The notes beneath the pieces were generated by a model. That model was not told the origin of the DNA and did not search any database. It saw only the letters and a program-made list of their open reading frames with translations. Below, piece after piece: positions 51,117 through 59,988 of a stretch of DNA of 64,000 nucleotides (positions within the stretch are counted from its first letter, which is position 1; each line of letters opens with the position of its first letter). Source of the stretch: Streptomyces hundungensis (lineage in GTDB: Bacteria; Actinomycetota; Actinomycetes; Streptomycetales; Streptomycetaceae); contig NZ_CP032698.1 in the NCBI RefSeq assembly GCF_003627815.1, positions 7,254,001 through 7,318,000 on the forward strand, given 5' to 3'. Position numbers and translations under genes: made by a program.

Positions 51117-51626
51117 GTGACGGCTTCACCCGAACTCGGTACCGCACAGGCCGCCTCTCCCGAACTGCTCAAGTCGGTCTTCCGCCGGCACGCCGCCGGC
51201 GTCGCCGTGATCACCGCCCAACAGGGCGGCCGGCCCGTCGGCTTCACCGCCACCTCCCTCAACTCCGTCGCCGCCGAGCCCCCGTTGGTCTCCTTCGGCA
51301 TCGGTACCGGCTCCTCCAGTTGGCCCGTGGTGGCCGAGGCCGACCACATCGGCGTGCACATACTCGGCGAGCACCAGCAGGACCTGGCGGCCACCTTCGC
51401 CCGCAGCGGCGCCGACCGCTTCGGGCCCCCCACCGACTGGAGCACCGGACCCGAGGGCGTGCCCGTCATCGACGGCGTCCTCGCGTGGCTGGTCTGCAAG
51501 GTGGTGGCCCGCATCCCAGCCGGTGACCACCGCATCGTGCTCGGCCAGGCGATCGCCGGCGACCTCACCGGCGCCGGCCGCCCCCTCCTCTATCACCAGG
51601 GCCGCTTCAACGCGCTGCGCGACTGA
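51117..51626 (+). CDS. Flavin reductase (NAD(P)H:FMN, split-barrel family)
   Basis: 169 residues from GTG with AAGGAC upstream. The split beta-barrel flavin reductase fold is seen in VFRRHAAGVAVITA, GFTATSLNSVAAEPPLVSFGI and HILGEHQQDLAATFA. It makes reduced FMN for two-component monooxygenases. Because a cysteine leader peptide precedes it, the natural partner is the FMNH2-dependent SsuD encoded at 7796-9004, whose operon lacks a reductase. This partnership is inferred from the shared leader. Confidence 0.87.
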   Translation: MTASPELGTAQAASPELLKSVFRRHAAGVAVITAQQGGRPVGFTATSLNSVAAEPPLVSFGIGTGSSSWPVVAEADHIGVHILGEHQQDLAATFARSGADRFGPPTDWSTGPEGVPVIDGVLAWLVCKVVARIPAGDHRIVLGQAIAGDLTGAGRPLLYHQGRFNALRD

Positions 51627-51705
51627 GAGTTCCCCCACCGGACGATTACTCACCGTTGCCAAGGTCACAGTTCAAAGCGCTTGCTTACTGGGAACAAGCT
51701 GGGTG

Positions 51706-51717
51706 TACTGGCGAGTA
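51706..51717. promoter_or_regulatory. Palindrome upstream of etfB
   Basis: TACTGGCGAGTA has 4-bp arms around GGCG and overlaps the A/T-rich TAATAT that could be a minus-10. It resembles sites of TetR-type fatty acid degradation regulators in actinobacteria; that assignment is a guess. Confidence 0.45.
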
Positions 51718-51825
51718 ATATTTCGTTCGGAGCGCCGGTCGCCCCGACCGGAAACCGCCCCATCAGGCGCCTATGCTGCGTGCAACAAGGCAGCCCAGAA
51801 ATGACGATGCAGTAGGAGAGCCGGC

Positions 51826-52611
51826 GTGAGCTTGAGGATCGTTGTCTGTGTGAAGTACGTGCCCGACGCCACCGGCGACCGGCACTTCGCCGATGACCTG
51901 ACCGTCGACCGCGACGACGTCGACGGCCTCCTTTCGGAGCTCGACGAGTACGCGGTCGAGCAGGCACTCCAGATCGCCGACGAGGCGGACGACGCGGAGA
52001 TCACCGTGCTGACCGTCGGCCCCGAGGACGCCAAGGACGCGCTGCGCAAGGCGCTGTCGATGGGCGCCGACAAGGCGGTGCACGTCGAGGACGACGACCT
52101 GCACGGCACCGACGTCATCGGCACCTCGCTCGTCCTCGCGAAGGCCATCGAGAAGACCGGCTACGACCTGGTCATCTGCGGCATGGCGTCCACCGACGGC
52201 ACCATGGGTGTCCTGCCCGCGCTGCTCGCGGAGCGCCTCGGCGTCCCGCAGGTCACGCTGCTCTCCGAGGTCTCGGTCGAGGACGGCACCGTCAAGGGCC
52301 GCCGTGACGGCGATGCCGCGTCCGAGCAGCTGGAGGCCTCGCTTCCGGCCGTCGTCTCGGTGACGGACCAGTCGGGCGAGGCCCGCTACCCGTCCTTCAA
52401 GGGCATCATGGCCGCCAAGAAGAAGCCGGTGGAGTCCCTGGACCTGGGCGACCTGGACCTGGAGGCCGACGAGGTCGGTCTCGAAGGCTCCTGGACCGCG
52501 GTCGACTCCGCGGCCGCGCGTCCGGCCCGTACGGCCGGCACGATCGTCAAGGACGAGGGCGAGGGCGGCAAGCAGCTCGCCGAGTTCCTCGCGAGCCAGA
52601 AGTTCATCTAA
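51826..52611 (+). CDS. etfB: Electron transfer flavoprotein subunit beta
   Basis: 261 residues from GTG. The FixA/EtfB domain begins VVCVKYVPDATGDRHFADD and includes LRKALSMGADKAVHVEDDD and ICGMASTDGTMGVLPALLAERLG. With EtfA it forms the FAD- and AMP-containing heterodimer that takes electrons from acyl-CoA dehydrogenases in fatty acid and amino acid breakdown. etfA follows after 101 bases. Confidence 0.96.
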   Translation: MSLRIVVCVKYVPDATGDRHFADDLTVDRDDVDGLLSELDEYAVEQALQIADEADDAEITVLTVGPEDAKDALRKALSMGADKAVHVEDDDLHGTDVIGTSLVLAKAIEKTGYDLVICGMASTDGTMGVLPALLAERLGVPQVTLLSEVSVEDGTVKGRRDGDAASEQLEASLPAVVSVTDQSGEARYPSFKGIMAAKKKPVESLDLGDLDLEADEVGLEGSWTAVDSAAARPARTAGTIVKDEGEGGKQLAEFLASQKFI

Positions 52612-52712
52612 GCCCACCCGGCCCGGGCACCTTCCGGGCCGCGTCCGCTTAGGGCTCGCCGAGCCCCTCAACCGCCCGCCTTTTCTTCGCACGTGCAGGA
52701 GATTGAAGTCCC

Positions 52713-53675
52713 ATGGCTGAAGTTCTGGTCTACGTCGACCACGTGGACGGTGCCGTCCGCAAGCCCACCCTCGAACTGCTGACGCTGGCCCGCCGCATCG
52801 GTGACCCCGTCGCCGTCGCGCTCGGCGCGGGTGCCGAGAACACCGCGGCCGCGCTCGCCGAGCACGGCGCGGTCAAGGTCCTCACCGCCGACGCCCCCGA
52901 GTTCGCCGACTACCTCGTCGTGCCGAAGGTCGACGCGCTCCAGGCCGCGTACGAGGCCGTATCGCCCGTGGCCGTGCTCGTCCCGTCCTCCGCCGAGGCC
53001 AAGGAGATCGCGGCCCGCCTCGCGCTCCGCATCGGTGCCGGCGTCATCACCGACGCGGTCGACCTCGAAGCCGGCGACGAGGGCCCGGTGGCCACGCAGT
53101 CCGCGTTCGCCGCCTCCTTCACCACCAAGTCCCGCGTCTCCAAGGGCACCCCGGTCATCACGGTCAAGCCGAACTCGGCCGCCGTCGAGGCCGCCCCCGC
53201 CGCGGGCGCCGTCGAGGCCCTGTCCGTCACCTTCTCGGCCCTGGCCACCGGCACCAAGGTCACCTCGCGCACCCCGCGCGAGTCGACCGGCCGCCCCGAG
53301 CTGACCGAGGCCGCGATCGTGGTCTCCGGCGGCCGCGGCGTCAACGGCGCCGAGAACTTCGCGGTCATCGAGGCCCTCGCCGACTCGCTCGGCGCGGCCG
53401 TCGGCGCCTCGCGCGCCGCGGTGGACGCGGGCTGGTACCCGCACTCCAACCAGGTCGGCCAGACCGGCAAGTCGGTCTCGCCGCAGCTCTACATCGCCAA
53501 CGGCATCTCCGGCGCCATCCAGCACCGGGCCGGCATGCAGACCTCGAAGACCATCGTGGCCGTCAACAAGGACGCCGAGGCCCCGATCTTCGACCTGGTC
53601 GACTACGGCGTGGTCGGCGACCTGTTCCAGGTCGTGCCGCAGCTGACCGAAGAGGTCCAGTCCCGCAAGGGCTGA
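52713..53675 (+). CDS. etfA: Electron transfer flavoprotein subunit alpha
   Basis: 320 residues. The C-terminal FAD domain has the signature [28 protein letters not shown] and ends with [29 protein letters not shown]-type sequence ([16 protein letters not shown]) and [11 protein letters not shown] begin the FAD-binding half. It pairs with EtfB from the gene before it. The 3-prime end is followed by a strong hairpin. Confidence 0.96.
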   Translation: MAEVLVYVDHVDGAVRKPTLELLTLARRIGDPVAVALGAGAENTAAALAEHGAVKVLTADAPEFADYLVVPKVDALQAAYEAVSPVAVLVPSSAEAKEIAARLALRIGAGVITDAVDLEAGDEGPVATQSAFAASFTTKSRVSKGTPVITVKPNSAAVEAAPAAGAVEALSVTFSALATGTKVTSRTPRESTGRPELTEAAIVVSGGRGVNGAENFAVIEALADSLGAAVGASRAAVDAGWYPHSNQVGQTGKSVSPQLYIANGISGAIQHRAGMQTSKTIVAVNKDAEAPIFDLVDYGVVGDLFQVVPQLTEEVQSRKG

Positions 53676-53694
53676 CCTGCGAGTTCTTTCCGGT

Positions 53695-53733
53695 CCCGGG
53701 GCCGCGTGGTGATCCTCACCGCGCGGCCCCGGG
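53695..53733 (+). terminator. Terminator after etfBA
   Basis: Perfect 12-bp arms (53695-53706 and 53722-53733); the loop contains a further short inverted repeat, GGTGA and TCACC, extending the stem. Confidence 0.8.
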
Positions 53734-53759
53734 CCGTTTCGGAGACCCCCCGGTAAGCA

Positions 53760-53821
53760 TTGACGCGAGGGAGTGGGCCGATTAACTTCGCTATACGGAT
53801 TGTTGATTCCGTGAAGCGGAA
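53760..53821 (+). promoter_or_regulatory. Promoter and downstream operator of the DUF6986 gene
   Basis: TTGACG (53760-53765) and TAACTT (53783-53788) are 17 bases apart. The inverted repeat TTCCG (53807-53811) and CGGAA (53817-53821) lies just after the predicted start of transcription, where a repressor would act as a block. Confidence 0.6.
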
Positions 53822-53848
53822 AAGTTTCGACCGTGTGGAGGATGCAGG

Positions 53849-55147
53849 ATGGGTCAGCAGGAGCAGGTGGCGACGAGCCTCGCCGGCGTCGTCAGCGAGG
53901 AGATCAGTGCCTCGCTCGTCGCCGTGGACGAGGAGCTCGCCCGCCGTTACCCGGGCGACCCCGGCACCCGCCAGCCCGTCCACACCGTCTACGTACCCGG
54001 CGACGCCTTCGACGCGGACACCATCCGCACCTGGGGTGACCAGGCGCTGGCCGCGCTCGACGAGCACGCCCCCGACGCCGCCTCCTTCGCCAAGGTGCTG
54101 GGCATCTCCGACGAGCTCGCCGCCCCGGTGTACGACCGGGTGCGCGCCAAGCTGACCCGCGAGCCCATCGAGGACCTGCGCGTCGACTTCGAGGACGGCT
54201 ACGGGCCGCGCCCCGACGCCGAGGAGGACGCCGACGCCGCCCGCGCCGCCCGCCTCATCGCCGAAGCCTTCCAAAGCGGCACCGCGGCCCCGTACATGGG
54301 CATTCGTATGAAATGCATGGAAGCCGCCGTCCGCGACCGCGGCATCCGCACCACCGACGTATTCCTCACCACCCTCATGCGCCACGGCGGCCTGCCCGAC
54401 GGCCTCGTGCTCACGCTCCCGAAGGTGACCTACCCCGAGCAGGTCACCGCCTTCGTGCGGCTGCTCAGCGCCTTCGAGAAGGCCCACGACCTGCCCGAGG
54501 GCCGGCTCGGATTCGAGATCCAGATCGAGACCAGCCAGTCCATCCTGGCCGCCGACGGCACCGCCGCCGTGGCCAAGATGATCGACGCCGCCCAGGGCCG
54601 CGCCACCGGCCTGCACTACGGCACCTTCGACTACAGCGCCTGCGTCGGCGTCTCCGCCGCCTACCAGGCCAGCGACCACCCCGCCGCCGACCACGCCAAG
54701 GCCGTCATGCAGGTCGCCGCCGCGGGCACCGGCGTACGCGTCTCGGACGGCTCGACCAACGTGCTGCCCATCGGCTCCACCGAGCACGTCCACGAGGCCT
54801 GGCGCCTGCACTACGGCCTCACCCGCCGCGCCCTGGCCCGCGCCTACTACCAGGGCTGGGACATGCACCCGGGCCACATGCCGACCCGTTACGCCGCGGT
54901 GTACGCCTTCTACCGCGAGGGCCTCGAGCAGGCCGCCGGACGCCTCGCCGCGTACGTCGCCAAGACCGGCGGCGACGTCATGGACGAGCCCGCCACCGCC
55001 AAGGCGCTCAGCGGCTACCTGCTGCGCGGCCTGGACTGCGGCGCCCTCGACAACGCCGAGGTGGCCCGGCTGACCGGCCTGACCCGCGCCGACCTCGACG
55101 CGTTCTCCTCGCCCCGCCGCGGCAGCCTCACCGTCACGGCCCCGTAG
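53849..55147 (+). CDS. DUF6986 aldolase-like protein (HpcH/HpaI-citrate lyase fold)
   Basis: 432 residues. The TIM-barrel family resembles the HpcH/HpaI and citrate lyase beta groups: metal-binding motifs LRVDFEDGYG and LGFEIQIETSQSI supply the acidic ligands, and HYGTFDYSACVGV completes the barrel. It is known as DUF6986 in actinobacteria and is often found near glyoxylate and purine degradation genes; no such genes are here, so the assignment to that pathway is uncertain. GTGGAGGATGCAGG precedes the ATG. Confidence 0.82.
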   Translation: MGQQEQVATSLAGVVSEEISASLVAVDEELARRYPGDPGTRQPVHTVYVPGDAFDADTIRTWGDQALAALDEHAPDAASFAKVLGISDELAAPVYDRVRAKLTREPIEDLRVDFEDGYGPRPDAEEDADAARAARLIAEAFQSGTAAPYMGIRMKCMEAAVRDRGIRTTDVFLTTLMRHGGLPDGLVLTLPKVTYPEQVTAFVRLLSAFEKAHDLPEGRLGFEIQIETSQSILAADGTAAVAKMIDAAQGRATGLHYGTFDYSACVGVSAAYQASDHPAADHAKAVMQVAAAGTGVRVSDGSTNVLPIGSTEHVHEAWRLHYGLTRRALARAYYQGWDMHPGHMPTRYAAVYAFYREGLEQAAGRLAAYVAKTGGDVMDEPATAKALSGYLLRGLDCGALDNAEVARLTGLTRADLDAFSSPRRGSLTVTAP

Positions 55148-55236
55148 CGGAACCGGAACCGGACGCCCCCGAGCCCGCCCACCCCTGCCCCGTACTCTGT
55201 ACGCGACCACAATCGCCACACAGGGACGGGGCAGCG

Positions 55237-56970
55237 GTGTCTACGGGGGAGAGCCAACTACTGGCGGGCCGGTACCGGATCGTCTCGCGGCTCGGCCGCG
55301 GCGGCATGGGCGTCGTATGGCGTGCCCATGATGAGGTGCTCGGCCGCGAGGTCGCCGTCAAGGAACTGCGCGCCTACACCGACGCCTCCGCGCCCGAACT
55401 CGGCGACCTTCGGCTGCGGATGCAGCGCGAGGCGCGCGCCGCGGCGCGGGTCCGCCACCCCTCGGTCATCGCCGTGCACGACGTCACCGAGCACGAAGGC
55501 CGGCCCGTCATCGTCATGGAGCTCGTCGACGGCCCCTCCCTCGACGACGTCCTCACCGAGCGCGGCGTCCTGGAACCGGCCGAGGCCGCCGCCATCGGCG
55601 CCAAGGTCCTCCAGGCGCTGGCCGCCGCCCACCGGGTGGGTGTCCTGCACCGCGATGTGAAGCCCGGCAACGTCCTGCTCGACGCCTCGGGCCGGGTGGT
55701 CCTCACCGACTTCGGCATCGCCGCCATGGACGACCCCGGCGACGGTTCGCGGACCCATCTCACCCGCAGCGGTGAACTGGTCGGCTCCCTCGACTACTTG
55801 GCGCCCGAGCGGGCCCAGGGCCAGGACCCCGGCCCCGCCTCCGACATCTGGGCGCTCGGCGCCACCCTGTACGCGGCCGTCGAAGGCGCGGCCCCCTTCC
55901 GCCGGACCTCCACCTGGTCCACGCTGAACGCCATCGTGGTCGACCCCCTGCCCGAGGCCCGCCGCGCGGGTCCGCTCGGGCCCGTCCTGCTGCGCCTGAT
56001 GGACAAGGACCCGGCCCGCCGCCCCGACGCGGAGACCGCGGCGCGCCTGCTCGAAGAGGTCGCCGGCGGGCACGGCGCCGCCCCATCGGGACCCACCGCC
56101 GTCCAGACCGTCCCGACCGCCGTGCCGCCGCGCAGCTCGACCGTGCGCGATGTCCTGCCCCACCGCCCCGACGGCTTCGGCCCCGCGATGCCGGCCGGGA
56201 CCCCCGGTGGCGAGCCGCACCTCGCGCCCCAGGCCCCGCAAGCCTTCGGCCCGGTGATCACGCACGTGCCCGAGGCGCGACCGAGCGACGGGCGGGGCCG
56301 TGGCAGGGTGCTGGTGGCGGCCGGAGTCGCCGCCGTCGTCCTCGCGGGGGCCGGGGTCGGCTATGCGCTGCTCGACCGCGAGGACACCTCCGGCGGAGGG
56401 CAACAGGCGGTGGGCGCGGCGCGGAGCGCGGCCCCCGGCGCCTCGGACGATCCGGGCGACGCCGCCCGGCTCGGCGGCACGGCCGATGCTCCCTCGGGAT
56501 CCCCGAAGGCGTCACCGTCGGGCTCGCCGTCGGGCGCCGGCGCGAAGCCGTCCGCATCGGGAAGTCCCGCCAAGGGGGACGACGCGAAGGGTGCGGCCGG
56601 CAGGACGCCGGACGCGAAGAAGAACACCCCGAGCGCTTCCGGCCCGGGCGGTCCCGGCGGCGCGGGAGGCGGCGCCGCGCCGCCGGCGGGGAGCTGTCAG
56701 CCGATCGCCGGAGGCAAGGTCAACTGCCAGGTGTGGCGCAGCGCGAAGTCCATCCGGCAGGACGGGACCGCGGCGGGCGTGCTCAATGCGGGCACCAACT
56801 ACTTCTACTGCCAGACGAATCTGGGCCGTCGCGAGACGTATGGCAAGTGGACCAACACGTGGTGGGCCAGGACCGATGACGACAGTGGCAACACGAATGT
56901 CTATGTGAGCGTGGTTTACGTGAAGGGCGGCGCCAATGACGAGCCGGTCCCAGGCCTGAAACCCTGCTGA
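55237..56970 (+). CDS. Transmembrane serine/threonine protein kinase
   Basis: 577 residues from GTG. The kinase domain (about 13-275) has glycine loop LGRGGMGVV, Lys42 in VAVKEL, HRDVKPGN (catalytic Asp 140), DFG (158-160) and APE (189-191). A Pro-rich linker leads to one membrane helix (about 356-378). Outside is a long Ser/Pro/Gly stalk and a compact terminal domain of about 90 residues with four cysteines and many aromatic residues (NYFYCQTNL, NTWWARTDDDSGNTNVYVSVVYV). There are no PASTA repeats. The domain looks like a small SH3-like or lectin-like sensor; its ligand is unknown. Confidence 0.9.
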   Translation: MSTGESQLLAGRYRIVSRLGRGGMGVVWRAHDEVLGREVAVKELRAYTDASAPELGDLRLRMQREARAAARVRHPSVIAVHDVTEHEGRPVIVMELVDGPSLDDVLTERGVLEPAEAAAIGAKVLQALAAAHRVGVLHRDVKPGNVLLDASGRVVLTDFGIAAMDDPGDGSRTHLTRSGELVGSLDYLAPERAQGQDPGPASDIWALGATLYAAVEGAAPFRRTSTWSTLNAIVVDPLPEARRAGPLGPVLLRLMDKDPARRPDAETAARLLEEVAGGHGAAPSGPTAVQTVPTAVPPRSSTVRDVLPHRPDGFGPAMPAGTPGGEPHLAPQAPQAFGPVITHVPEARPSDGRGRGRVLVAAGVAAVVLAGAGVGYALLDREDTSGGGQQAVGAARSAAPGASDDPGDAARLGGTADAPSGSPKASPSGSPSGAGAKPSASGSPAKGDDAKGAAGRTPDAKKNTPSASGPGGPGGAGGGAAPPAGSCQPIAGGKVNCQVWRSAKSIRQDGTAAGVLNAGTNYFYCQTNLGRRETYGKWTNTWWARTDDDSGNTNVYVSVVYVKGGANDEPVPGLKPC

Positions 56971-57525
56971 CGCCACGCCGGGGGTCGGCCGGCTCCGACC
57001 CCCTGGGGCTCCGCCCCAGACCCCGTTCGCGCCTTAAGGGCGCTCGTCCTCAATCGCCGGACAGGCTGAAGGTGCCCCCGCACCGAGCAGCTAAGGCGCG
57101 CAGGCGCGAGAAGCAACCACGGCCCCCAGACCGAAGGCTTCTAGGGGCGCGCCCCCCAACCCCGCCAGGGGCGCGAGGAACTGCGCGAGTAGCGAGCACG
57201 GTCCGCGGACGAAGGCGGGTTGAGGGCGCGTGGCCACATGCCACCCCGGCAACCCCAGCCCCGCCAGGGGCGCGGGGAACTGCGCGACCAGCCACGTACG
57301 GCCTGCGGACGAAGGCGGGTCGAGGAGCGCGGGGAACCACGCAGGCCGGGCAACCCCCAACCCCGCCAGGGGCGCGAGGAACTGCGCGAGTAGCGAGCAC
57401 GGCCTGCGGGTCGAAGGGGGTTGGGGCGCAGGAATCGCGCGATCAGCCGCCCGCGGCGGGAGGGCGAAGGGGGGAGGCGGTCAGGGTCGGGCCCCCAGGG
57501 CCGAGTCGTCGCGCCCGGCGGCGGC
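56971..57525. repeat. 555-bp non-coding repeat region
   Basis: No gene is credible here. Hairpins follow the kinase stop: GGTCGG and CCGACC (56983-57000), CTGGGGC with GCCCCAG (57003-57019) and GCGCC with GGCGC (57029-57043). Three copies of a roughly 65-bp unit beginning CCCCGCCAGGGGCGCG start at 57160, 57259 and 57361 (about 100 bases apart), with a decayed fourth near 57420. The unit is a common Streptomyces interspersed repeat. Confidence 0.75.
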
Positions 57526-58641
57526 CTAGCCGTGGGTGGGCGGTGGCGGGAGTTCGCCGGAGCCACGCTGAACCAGGACCGTCGGCAGCTCGACCCGCGC
57601 CGGCACCCCCCCAACCCCGTCGAGCCGCCGGAACAGCAGTTCCGCCGCCGTCCGCCCCAACGTCGCCGCGTCCTGCGAGATGACCGTGATGCCGAGCAGG
57701 TCGGCGAGTTCGATGTCGTCGAAGCCGACCAGCGCCACCGGATGCGGGCGCCCCGCGAGGACCCGTACCGCCGTCACCGTCACCCGGTTGTTGCCCGCGA
57801 AGAGCGCCGTGACCGCATCGGGCCCGGCCAGCATCGATTCGGCCGCCCCGCGCACCCGCTCCGGGGAGGTCGAGCCGAGCGACACCCAGGAGTCGTCGAC
57901 GGACAGCCCCGCTTCCGCCATCGCCGCGTGATAGCCGCGCAGCCGCTCCGTCGCGGTGTGGATCCGCGGCTGGTCGCCGATGAACCCGATCCGGCGGTGG
58001 CCGTGCGCGATGAGGTGGGCCACGCCCGCCCGCGCGCCGCCGAAGCTGTCGGACAGGACCACGTCGGCCTCGATCTGCCCGGCCGGCCGGTCCACGAACA
58101 CCGTGGCCACGCCCGCCTTTATCTCCGGTTCGAGGTAGCGGTGGTCGGACCCGGCAGGGATCACGATCAGCCCGTCGACCCGGCGGGCACAGAACGCCAG
58201 CACCAACTCCTGCTCCCGATCGGTGTCTTCGGCGCTCGACCCGTTGATCAGGAGCGCCCCGTGCTCGCGGGCCACTTCCTCCACGGCACGGCTGAGCGGC
58301 CCGTAGAACGGGTCGGCGAGGTCTTCGAGGACAAGCCCGATCGAGGCGGTACGCCCCTTGCGTAGCACCCGCGCGCTGTCGTTGCGGCGAAAGCCCAGCG
58401 CCTCGATGGCCTCCTGCACGCGCCGCTCGGTGTCCGGCGTGACGCCCGGCTCGCCGTTGACCACCCGCGACACCGTCTTGAGGCCGACACCGGCACGCGC
58501 GGCGACATCCTTCATCGTCGGACGGTTGCCGTAGCGGTGCTCGGGGTGGCGGGCGTTCTCGGCCACGGTGCGCTGTCCTGTCGTCGTCGGGAGCCGTCCG
58601 GCGGGGTTCGGTGCCATAACGGTGTGTGTGGCGTCGAGCAT
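57526..58641 (-). CDS. LacI-family regulator of the sugar locus
   Basis: 371 residues. The helix-turn-helix is TMKDVAARAGVGLKTVSRVVNG (starting about residue 42), followed by the hinge ARVLRKGRTASIGLV and the two-lobed sugar-binding domain with VFVDRPAG and HGHRRIGFIGD. An extra 40 residues at the N-terminus come from the ATG at 58641; the Met at 58617 is possible. A perfect palindrome lies nine bases upstream. It is divergent from the ROK kinase gene and probably controls it and the importer; its inducer is a sugar. Confidence 0.9.
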   Translation of the reverse strand: MLDATHTVMAPNPAGRLPTTTGQRTVAENARHPEHRYGNRPTMKDVAARAGVGLKTVSRVVNGEPGVTPDTERRVQEAIEALGFRRNDSARVLRKGRTASIGLVLEDLADPFYGPLSRAVEEVAREHGALLINGSSAEDTDREQELVLAFCARRVDGLIVIPAGSDHRYLEPEIKAGVATVFVDRPAGQIEADVVLSDSFGGARAGVAHLIAHGHRRIGFIGDQPRIHTATERLRGYHAAMAEAGLSVDDSWVSLGSTSPERVRGAAESMLAGPDAVTALFAGNNRVTVTAVRVLAGRPHPVALVGFDDIELADLLGITVISQDAATLGRTAAELLFRRLDGVGGVPARVELPTVLVQRGSGELPPPPTHG

Positions 58642-58649
58642 AGGCCCTG

Positions 58650-58661
58650 GACAACGTTGTC
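58650..58661. promoter_or_regulatory. LacI-family operator
   Basis: GACAACGTTGTC, a perfect 12-bp palindrome with the central CG typical of LacI-family sites. It overlaps the likely minus-35 (TTGTCA) of the ROK gene. Confidence 0.78.
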
Positions 58662-58724
58662 ACATCCGGGGAGACTCTCATCTTGACCTGCTGTTACCCG
58701 TCCTCACCAGGAGATCCGACCTCG

Positions 58725-59681
58725 ATGCACACCGACCTCGTGGCCGCGCTCGACATCGGCGGCACCAAGATCGCCGGAGCCCTGGTGGACGCCGATGGAC
58801 GGCTGCTCCTGCGGGCGCAGCGGCCGACTCCCGCCCACGAGGACGGCGACACGGTGATGCGCGCGGCCGAGTCGGTGCTGGCCGAGCTGACCGGATCCCC
58901 CCTGTGGGAGCGTACGGTCGCCGTCGGCATCGGCAGCGCGGGACCGGTCGACGCCTCGACGGGCACGGTCAGCCCCGTCAACATCCCCGGCTGGCGCGAC
59001 TTCCCGCTGGTCGACCGGGTGCGTGCGGTCACCGGCGGACTCGACGTCACGCTCGTCGGCGACGGCGTCGCGATGACGGCGGCCGAGCACTGGCTCGGCG
59101 CCGCCCGCGGTCATGACAACGCCCTGTGCATGGTGGTGTCGACCGGCGTCGGCGGCGGACTCGTCCTCGGCGGCGCGCTCCACCCCGGCCCCACCGGAAA
59201 CGCCGGCCACCTCGGCCACATCAGCGTCGACCTCGACGGGGATGCCTGCCCCTGCGGAGCCCGCGGCTGCGTCGAGCGCATCGCCAGCGGCCCCAACATC
59301 GCCCGGCGCGCCCTGGACAACGGCTGGCGCCCCGGCCCGGACGGCGACACCTCGGCCGCCGCCGTGGCCTCGGCCGCACGCTCCGGCGACCCGGTGGCCA
59401 CCGCCTCCTTCGAACGCGCGGCCCGGGCGCTGGCCGCCGGCATCGCGGCGACCGCGACGCTCGTCGAGATCGACATCGCCGTCGTCGGCGGGGGAGTGGC
59501 CGGCGCCGGCGACGTACTGTTCACCCCCCTGCGCCGAGCCCTGCGCGACTACGCCACGCTCTCCTTCGTCCAGCGCCTCACCGTCGCGCCCGCCCTGATG
59601 GGCACGGACGCGGGCCTGGTGGGCGCGGCGGCGGCCGCGTCGGCGCGTAGGGCGGGGGAGGCGGCGGCGCTGCTGAAGTGA
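58725..59681 (+). CDS. ROK-family sugar kinase
   Basis: 318 residues. The ATP loop is ALDIGGTKIAGAL (about 7-19), the catalytic Asp is in TLVGDGVAMTAAEHWLGA, and the zinc motif CPCGARGCVE is complete. No N-terminal helix-turn-helix is present, so it is a kinase and not a repressor. It would phosphorylate the imported hexose or amino sugar. AGGAG is 11 bases before the ATG; a TTG start at 58683 in frame exists. Divergent from the LacI gene. Confidence 0.9.
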   Translation: MHTDLVAALDIGGTKIAGALVDADGRLLLRAQRPTPAHEDGDTVMRAAESVLAELTGSPLWERTVAVGIGSAGPVDASTGTVSPVNIPGWRDFPLVDRVRAVTGGLDVTLVGDGVAMTAAEHWLGAARGHDNALCMVVSTGVGGGLVLGGALHPGPTGNAGHLGHISVDLDGDACPCGARGCVERIASGPNIARRALDNGWRPGPDGDTSAAAVASAARSGDPVATASFERAARALAAGIAATATLVEIDIAVVGGGVAGAGDVLFTPLRRALRDYATLSFVQRLTVAPALMGTDAGLVGAAAAASARRAGEAAALLK

Positions 59682-59988
59682 CGGGCCCGCCGCCGACCGC
59701 CCATCAGCGCTCCGACGACTGACCCGCGTCTCCAACGCCCTCGCTCTGCCAAGGAAGTGACGCTTCGTCACCCTTCTCCGTGCGCACGCAAGGCGGAGCC
59801 CGCCGCGCGCGCCCAGCCACCCCTCCACGCCTGCGAGCGTTTTCGGTAGGCCTTGTTGGACTCTGTTGGGTGAGAAGCGATAACGGTTGCTCGGCTTTGC
59901 GTCAAAACCCTTGACGACGCCCTGACTTGGGGGTGAGATCCAAGCCTCGCGTTTGGTTGTGTTGGGTTGCACCCCGAAGGAGGGGGAC
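59682..59988 (+). other. 307-bp upstream region of the sugar importer operon
   Basis: No gene seen. A short hairpin (59757-59771, GTGACG and CGTCAC) lies after the ROK gene. A possible promoter is TTGGAC (59856-59861) with GATAAC (59879-59884) 17 bases later. The LacI palindrome is not repeated here. Two GTC-GAC half sites flank AAAACCCTT near 59905. Confidence 0.4.

Noticed and set aside
56983..57525. Repeat-rich intergenic stretch as a CRISPR array
   Set aside because: Only three units of about 65 bp at steps of about 100 bases, not identical, with no cas genes; it matches a Streptomyces interspersed repeat.
57072..57683. Open frame of 203 codons across the intergenic repeats
   Set aside because: It encodes only repeated Pro/Gly/Arg/Ala segments that follow the DNA repeat, and it has no conserved domain.
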